A DNA stretch of 11,869 nt. It comes from Chitinophagaceae bacterium. GTDB lineage: Bacteria; Bacteroidota; Bacteroidia; Chitinophagales; Chitinophagaceae. The stretch is from NCBI GenBank assembly GCA_018061385.1, contig JAGOUF010000018.1:1-11869 (forward strand), given 5' to 3'. Of this stretch, positions 7,726 to 11,869 are shown one piece after another. Within the stretch, counting starts at the first letter, position 1; each line of letters opens with the position of its first letter. Under the pieces are notes generated by a model, which was given only the letters and a program-made list of their open reading frames with translations, made no database searches and was not told the origin of the DNA. A program made the position numbers and the translations under genes.

Positions 7726-7998
7726 ATGAAATACAATAACACTACTTTAAATAAATTAGAAGCAATTTTAGGTGAAAGCAATTTTGTTCTTCGTTACGAA
7801 CGTGGTACTTTTCAAAGTGGGTGGTGTTTGTTAGAAGCAAAAAAAATTGTTGTTCTCAATAAATTTTTACATACCGAAGGAAGAATTAATACTTTAATAG
7901 AATTGATTCCACAATTGGATATTTCTTTCGATAAGTTAACGCACGAAAGCCAAAAGCTATACGACCAAATTGTAAACAATGCTACTGTAAATGTTTAA
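7726..7998 (+). CDS. Conserved-looking hypothetical protein, 90 residues
   Basis: A small soluble protein of 90 residues with no signal peptide or membrane segment, beginning MKYNNTTLNKLEAILGESNF. The central part has alternating hydrophobic residues (FVLRYERGTFQSGWCLLE, then KKIVVLNKFL), suggesting a short beta-sheet, followed by a helix-rich acidic tail with INTLIELIPQLDI. I recall similar small proteins beside metallo-hydrolase genes in Bacteroidota, but know no function. Codon use and base composition match the neighbours. It precedes the PhnP-like hydrolase gene by 69 bp on the same strand, so a shared transcript is possible although a weak hairpin with a T-run and a promoter-like motif lie between. 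No Shine-Dalgarno sequence is seen. Coding status is likely from the well-kept frame and protein-like composition. Confidence 0.78.
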   Translation: MKYNNTTLNKLEAILGESNFVLRYERGTFQSGWCLLEAKKIVVLNKFLHTEGRINTLIELIPQLDISFDKLTHESQKLYDQIVNNATVNV

Positions 7999-8019
7999 TT
8001 GGCAATTCCCATTAATTTT

Positions 8020-8050
8020 AAATAGCTTCTAAAACTATTTGCTTTTTTTT
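8020..8050 (+). terminator. Weak hairpin plus T-run between the 90-residue gene and the hydrolase gene
   Basis: AAATAG (8020-8025) and CTATTT (8035-8040) form a 6-bp AT-rich stem with a 9-nt loop, followed by GC and eight T (8043-8050). The stem is weak, so termination would be partial at best. Confidence 0.25.
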
Positions 8051-8054
8051 CTTG

Positions 8055-8062
8055 TAGATTTG
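8055..8062 (+). promoter_or_regulatory. Perfect Bacteroidota -7 element (TAGATTTG) before the hydrolase gene
   Basis: TAGATTTG is an exact TAnnTTTG match ending 5 bp before the GTG at 8068. If used, transcription would begin at or very near the start codon, giving a leaderless or nearly leaderless mRNA. No TTTG -33 element is found at the usual 19-21 bp spacing; the nearest TTTG (8038-8041) is only 13 bp away. Confidence 0.4.
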
Positions 8063-8067
8063 AAAAA

Positions 8068-8844
8068 GTGCATACATCTTTATTAAAAATTACATTTTTA
8101 GGCACAGGTACGAGTAGTGGCGTTCCTATGATTGGTTGTTCTTGTGCTGTATGTACATCAACCAATAAAAAAGACAAACGTTTACGAAGTAGCATTTTAG
8201 TACAATCTGCTACAACTACTATTGTTGTTGATACCACTCCAGATTTTAGGTATCAAATGTTGAGAACTGCTACTAAAAAATTAGATGCAGTTATTTTTAC
8301 GCATCCTCACAAAGATCATATTGCTGGGTTAGACGATGTAAGAGCATTTAATTTTTTTGCCAAGCAACCCATGCAACTGTATGCCAATGCATTAACCCAA
8401 AAAGCAATAAAAAATGAGTTTGAATATGCATTTGCTGCAAATAAATATCCTGGCGTACCCAATTTAGAAATGAATAGTATTGGTGAAGACGATTTTTGTA
8501 TTGGCGATATTATTGTTAAACCTATTTGTGTTTGGCATTTAAAAATGCCAGTATTGGGATTTAGGTTTAATAATTTTACTTATATAACCGATGCCAATAA
8601 AATTGATGAAGTGGAAAAACAAAAAATTATTGGTTCGGAGGTGCTTGTATTAAATGCTCTACGTAAAGAAAAACATATTTCTCATTTTACTTTGAACGAA
8701 GCAGTGTTGCTTGCACAAGAATTAAAAATCCCTAAAGTTTATTTTACACATATCAGCCATCAATTGGGTTTAAATGATGAAGTAAATGCAGAGTTACCTG
8801 AAAACATTTCTTTGGCGTATGATGGACTGAGCTTTACTGTTTAA
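8068..8844 (+). CDS. Metallo-beta-lactamase-fold hydrolase, PhnP-like
   Basis: 258 residues, soluble, GTG start. The N-terminus ITFLGTGTSSGVPMIGCSCA matches the PhnP-like branch of the metallo-beta-lactamase superfamily. C24, C26 and C29 (CSCAVC) fit the structural zinc site known in PhnP. The catalytic motif is THPHKDHIAGLDD (H79, H81, D83, H84), with further ligands or active-site residues at H157 (VWHLKMP), D175 (YITDAN), H206 (ISHFTLNEA) and H231 (FTHISHQLG). The dinuclear metal site is therefore complete. PhnP itself is a phosphoribosyl cyclic phosphodiesterase of phosphonate breakdown, but no phn genes are present, so the substrate here is unknown; a cyclic phosphodiester or nucleotide is a reasonable guess. 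GTG 8068 fits well because the conserved first strand starts at residue 7. It converges on the minus-strand lipoprotein gene with a 2-bp gap. Confidence 0.9.
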   Translation: MHTSLLKITFLGTGTSSGVPMIGCSCAVCTSTNKKDKRLRSSILVQSATTTIVVDTTPDFRYQMLRTATKKLDAVIFTHPHKDHIAGLDDVRAFNFFAKQPMQLYANALTQKAIKNEFEYAFAANKYPGVPNLEMNSIGEDDFCIGDIIVKPICVWHLKMPVLGFRFNNFTYITDANKIDEVEKQKIIGSEVLVLNALRKEKHISHFTLNEAVLLAQELKIPKVYFTHISHQLGLNDEVNAELPENISLAYDGLSFTV

Positions 8845-8846
8845 AT

Positions 8847-9269
8847 TTATGGAGCAACTAATAAAACAGATTTATTAATAGTAGTAAGTTGTAACGTATC
8901 TTCTCTAAAGTTGTACAAATACTTGCTTTCAGTAAAAGCATTAAATAACGAATCGGCCAATGGGCTATTGCAACAAACATCTGTTTTTGTAATTTCTTCT
9001 AACTGAAGTTCATTTGGGTTATTAAAAGCGAATTTTGCTTTTAATTGATTGTCTTCTCCTTGCATTATAAAAGTATCATTACTATTAAATTCAACAGTAT
9101 ACAAGTTAGATTCGGTTATGGTTATTTTATCTGTTTTAGATATTAACCCAACAATATTCCACTTGCCTATAATTTCTTTTTTATTAATACTGGATGAGTT
9201 ATTGCAACTAACACTAGTGCAAAAAACAATAAACACAATTAGAGTTGAAAGTATAAAATTGATTTTCAT
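8847..9269 (-). CDS. Small lipoprotein with META-like (HslJ/DUF306) domain
   Basis: 140 residues with a lipoprotein-type signal peptide: MKINF, a hydrophobic run to about 19, then SVSC with C22 as the lipidated cysteine (a relaxed lipobox, as is common in Bacteroidota), followed by a polar NNSSS linker. The rest resembles a META domain: IIGKWNIV (33-40), YTVEFNSNDTF (57-67), the T-x-x-C-C region TKTDVCCN (94-101), ADSLFNAF (105-112) and a terminal YLYNFREDTLQLTT (117-130). The family gives small surface or periplasmic beta-rich proteins without catalytic function. The assignment to META is by pattern only and moderately sure; the lipoprotein call is firmer. It follows the minus-strand barrel gene by 77 bp, separated by a strong hairpin. 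Plus-strand open frames opposite it look like shadows. Confidence 0.75.
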   Translation of the reverse strand: MKINFILSTLIVFIVFCTSVSCNNSSSINKKEIIGKWNIVGLISKTDKITITESNLYTVEFNSNDTFIMQGEDNQLKAKFAFNNPNELQLEEITKTDVCCNSPLADSLFNAFTESKYLYNFREDTLQLTTINKSVLLVAP

Positions 9270-9289
9270 TAAAACTAAATTACGTAAAA

Positions 9290-9326
9290 TACAATGACGA
9301 TATTTTATTAAAATATCGTCATTGTA
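9290..9326 (-). terminator. 18-bp perfect inverted repeat between barrel gene and lipoprotein gene
   Basis: TACAATGACGATATTTTA (9290-9307) is the exact reverse complement of 9309-9326, with a single central base at 9308. It lies 21 bp beyond the barrel-protein stop (read on the minus strand) and 20 bp before the lipoprotein ATG. As RNA it makes a long AT-rich hairpin with a few loop bases opened, followed on the minus strand only by ATTTTACG rather than a strong U-tract. It is most likely the 3' end of the barrel mRNA; an operator for the lipoprotein gene is an alternative because of the near-perfect symmetry. Confidence 0.6.
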
Positions 9327-9346
9327 AAAAATGAAATATGCTGTAA

Positions 9347-11869
9347 CTACATTCCACCCATTCTAATCATTCTTGGTTGACCATTTCCTTTCATCATTCC
9401 TTTCATAAAAGGTGGCATTTGTTGACCCTTACCAGCAAATTTTCTTAAATTATAAGTAAAGGTTAGCATTACATATCTTGTTAAAACTTGTGTACGAGTA
9501 TCTAAAACATAGTTTTGTTCTACCGTTCTGCTAATACTTTTGTTTTCGTTTAATAAATCAAAAACACTCAATTTTAGTTCGCCATCTTTTTTCTTAAAAA
9601 TAGTTTTTGCAATGCTTGCATTTAATAAAGGAATGGTTTGGTTAAATCCATTGCTTTGGCCACGGTTCATTGTTAAATCAAAATCAGCACCAAAAATCCA
9701 ACCCGATTTTGGAGAATAAGTAGGTTCTATTGAAAATACTTGCGTAAAGAAATCTCCATTTTGGCTACTGTTTAAAGTATATCTAGCAAATGTGAAGGTA
9801 GATAGTGAAGAAAAATTCAAATCAAATGTTTCTTTCAAATTCATGTTATAACTAATTCTCTCTCCTACAACATAATTATTTGTATAATTTTTTACATTAT
9901 TAAACAAGTTTACATCTTTGGTATAAGCTAGTGTAGTAGTTAAGTTAATATTAGCCTTGGGCTTTTTTGTAGGGAAACCATAATTAATAAATCCAGTAAC
10001 ATTCATAGCTCCATCAATATTAATAGGACGAGAATATTGAGCACCAGGAATCAACTTAACACCATCTACCAATAATGGAGAGGTGGTTGTATTTTGTGTA
10101 ATATTATTACCAATTTTATTTTGGGTAAAGCTTCCATTTAAACTAACAAAGAAGTTTTTAAAAGTAATAATATCAAACTTTGAGTAAAACAAACTGAAGT
10201 TGTGTGAAAACTCCTGACCCAATGCTGCATTACCATTTTTAATACTTAATTGATTGGTATTATCTACAACATCTTGTAACTGAGAAATTGATGGTGCATT
10301 GGTTCTACCTCTATAGTTGAAACGTAAATTGTTGGTTCTACTTTTACCATATTGTATTTGCACATTGGGGAAATAATTGGTAAACTTATTACCTAAATTG
10401 GTTCCTTTTGTATTGTTGATACTTGTTAACTCGGCATATTGTACACCCAAGCCAACAGTGTAACTAAAATCTTTTGATACTTGATTTCTGTAGCTAGCAC
10501 CAAAACGATTGGATGTGTTGGTATTTTCGAACTTGTTGGTTAAGTTGGCAACAACATCTTCATACTTACCAGTATTTTTATTGTAACGATAGGTTTGTTG
10601 ATCTGAATTGTTTTTGCTGTAATTGTAATTATACGTCAATTCAATTTGCCCTTTTTTACCAACTGGTTCGGTATAAGATAAATTGCTACCTAAACTTCTT
10701 CCTGCTCTATTTGTAGAGTTAATTTGATTAATGGTGTCTTTAACTAATCCTGCATTTGTATAGATATCGTTGTAAGAAATGTTGGTGCCATTTGCATCAC
10801 TCTCACTCATTCCTGGAGTAAGATTTAATGAAATTGTTCTACCACGTTTTTTAAATCGATGCCTAAATAAAATGCTCGTACTAAAATTATATCCATCACT
10901 TTGGTTAGAAGTAATTTGTTGTACGTTACTTAAATTGGTTAATTTTCCCTTTGTTAAAAAAGAACTTGTTTCTGTGTATCTATCACTGTTTTGAACACTA
11001 AGTGTTGGTCTAATTAAAAGGGTATTTGAAGAATCAATTTTATGATCTATTTCAAAGTTGAAACGGTGATTGCCGTTTTTATTGCTTGATATGGTATTGC
11101 TATTATTAAACTGAGAAGAATCGTTGGTAACAAAGGTTTCTCTAAAGTTACTATTGTCGTTATTTACATTCAAGTTGTTGTAAAAATAACTACTACTAAT
11201 GCTGGTTTTTTTACCCCAAACATCGTTGTAATTTAAACCTGCTGCCCAAGTTTTTGCAATACCAGCTTGTGTGCCAGTTAAAAAGTTTCCAATATTTCCA
11301 CCACCGCCAAACATTCCACCACCTCGTCCACCACCACCACCAGAACTAGAGCTCATGGTTCCCAATAAATCTTGTACAGAAAAGTTTTGTTGGTTGATAT
11401 TATTGCCTTGACCGATAAATGATATTTGTTGATTGCCATTAAACCTGTTGAAGCTTGCACTCGTTGCATAGGTTTTATTTTCTCCTGCACCAGCAGATAT
11501 TTTACCAAAATAACCTTTTCTACGATCTTTTTTTGTAATGATGTTGATGGTTTTTTCACGATTGCCATCATCAAAACCACTAAATGCACTTTGATCGCTT
11601 TGGGCATCGTATACCTGTACTTTATCAATTACATCGGTGGGTAAATTTCTTGTTGCAGTTTTCGGATCATCACCAAAAAAGCGTTTTCCATCAACCAAAA
11701 CTCTAGTAACATTTTGCCCTTGAGCTTTTACTGTTCCATCTTTATCTACTTGAACTCCTGGTAATTTTTTTAATAAATCTTCTGCGGTAGCATTGGGTTT
11801 TGTTTTAAAACTGCCAGCATTAAATTCGGTTGTATCACCTTTAATTTGTACAGGCGATGCTTTTACTGT
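9347..11869 (-). CDS. TonB-receptor-like outer-membrane beta-barrel protein (N-terminus outside window)
   Basis: The frame stays open to the last base, giving 840 residues of an incomplete protein; the TTG at 11698 is internal. The fragment starts in the plug-like domain: VKASPVQIKGDTTEFNAGSF, then TAEDLLKKLPGVQVDKDG, VDGKRFFGDDPKTA, LPTDVIDKVQVYDAQSDQSA, INIITKK and GYFGKISAGAG. This order is characteristic of the Bacteroidota outer membrane beta-barrel family related to TonB receptors; a signal peptide and a carboxypeptidase-regulatory-like domain would be expected upstream. The remainder is a long barrel rich in alternating aromatic and polar strands, ending RYVMLTFTYNLRKF. A Gly-rich loop (11297-11341) and a Met-rich tail (9350-9418) are unusual in composition. 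No plug ligand or partner (SusD, PepSY) is adjacent, so the transported substrate, if any, is unknown. Plus-strand frames opposite it are shadows. Confidence 0.88.
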   Translation of the reverse strand, partial: TVKASPVQIKGDTTEFNAGSFKTKPNATAEDLLKKLPGVQVDKDGTVKAQGQNVTRVLVDGKRFFGDDPKTATRNLPTDVIDKVQVYDAQSDQSAFSGFDDGNREKTINIITKKDRRKGYFGKISAGAGENKTYATSASFNRFNGNQQISFIGQGNNINQQNFSVQDLLGTMSSSSGGGGGRGGGMFGGGGNIGNFLTGTQAGIAKTWAAGLNYNDVWGKKTSISSSYFYNNLNVNNDNSNFRETFVTNDSSQFNNSNTISSNKNGNHRFNFEIDHKIDSSNTLLIRPTLSVQNSDRYTETSSFLTKGKLTNLSNVQQITSNQSDGYNFSTSILFRHRFKKRGRTISLNLTPGMSESDANGTNISYNDIYTNAGLVKDTINQINSTNRAGRSLGSNLSYTEPVGKKGQIELTYNYNYSKNNSDQQTYRYNKNTGKYEDVVANLTNKFENTNTSNRFGASYRNQVSKDFSYTVGLGVQYAELTSINNTKGTNLGNKFTNYFPNVQIQYGKSRTNNLRFNYRGRTNAPSISQLQDVVDNTNQLSIKNGNAALGQEFSHNFSLFYSKFDIITFKNFFVSLNGSFTQNKIGNNITQNTTTSPLLVDGVKLIPGAQYSRPINIDGAMNVTGFINYGFPTKKPKANINLTTTLAYTKDVNLFNNVKNYTNNYVVGERISYNMNLKETFDLNFSSLSTFTFARYTLNSSQNGDFFTQVFSIEPTYSPKSGWIFGADFDLTMNRGQSNGFNQTIPLLNASIAKTIFKKKDGELKLSVFDLLNENKSISRTVEQNYVLDTRTQVLTRYVMLTFTYNLRKFAGKGQQMPPFMKGMMKGNGQPRMIRMGGM

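Noticed and set aside
11696..11698. TTG at 11698 (minus) as the start of the barrel protein
   Set aside because: The frame continues to the window end with conserved family motifs (KGDTTEFNAGSF, AEDLLKKLPGV).
1..11869. A defence system, mobile element, CRISPR array or biosynthetic cluster
   Set aside because: No nuclease, transposase, integrase, spacer-repeat pattern or biosynthetic enzyme is seen. PglZ here belongs to a PorX-type regulator, not to a BREX defence locus, as no brx/pgl partners are present in the window.

Overview
The window is AT-rich DNA from a member of the Bacteroidota, probably the Chitinophagia/Chitinophagaceae (this finer placement is inference). The evidence is a PorX-type PglZ response regulator, a secreted protein with a type IX secretion (T9SS) sorting domain, TonB-dependent outer-membrane proteins with a carboxypeptidase-regulatory-like N-terminal domain, absence of Shine-Dalgarno sequences before the genes, and TAnnTTTG-like (Bacteroidota -7) elements close to several start codons. 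There is no rRNA, tRNA, CRISPR array, transposase or phage gene.

Layout, left to right. Positions 1-810 (+) hold the C-terminal part of a PorX-like regulator, cut by the window edge. A 12-bp direct repeat (827-838, 849-860) lies before a three-gene same-strand block: a siderophore-type TonB-dependent receptor (921-3350), a PepSY-TM inner-membrane protein of the siderophore-reductase type (3435-4610) and a DCC-family (DUF393) thiol-disulfide oxidoreductase-like protein (4650-5048). A strong hairpin sits between the first two. Next comes an 802-residue secreted protein (5173-7581) with seven Ig-like repeats and a T9SS type A tail, closed by a canonical terminator (7604-7634). A 90-residue conserved-looking hypothetical protein (7726-7998) and a PhnP-like metallo-beta-lactamase-fold hydrolase (8068-8844) follow. 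On the minus strand are a small META-like lipoprotein (8847-9269), whose stop is 2 bp from the hydrolase stop, and a large outer-membrane beta-barrel protein (9347-11869), cut at its N-terminus by the window end.

Working together: the receptor, PepSY-TM protein and DCC protein read as a ferric-siderophore uptake and periplasmic iron-release module. The receptor brings the chelate across the outer membrane and the PepSY-TM protein would reduce it. The DCC protein is a cytosolic or membrane-associated redox protein of unproven role. PorX controls T9SS in studied relatives and the 802-residue protein is a T9SS client, so the two are functionally linked even though they are not in one operon. Most of the window is ordinary Bacteroidota housekeeping and envelope content. 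I see no convincing wholly new system. The best leads are the iron module with its upstream repeat and internal hairpin, the seven-repeat T9SS adhesin-like protein, and the pattern of promoter-like motifs almost touching start codons.
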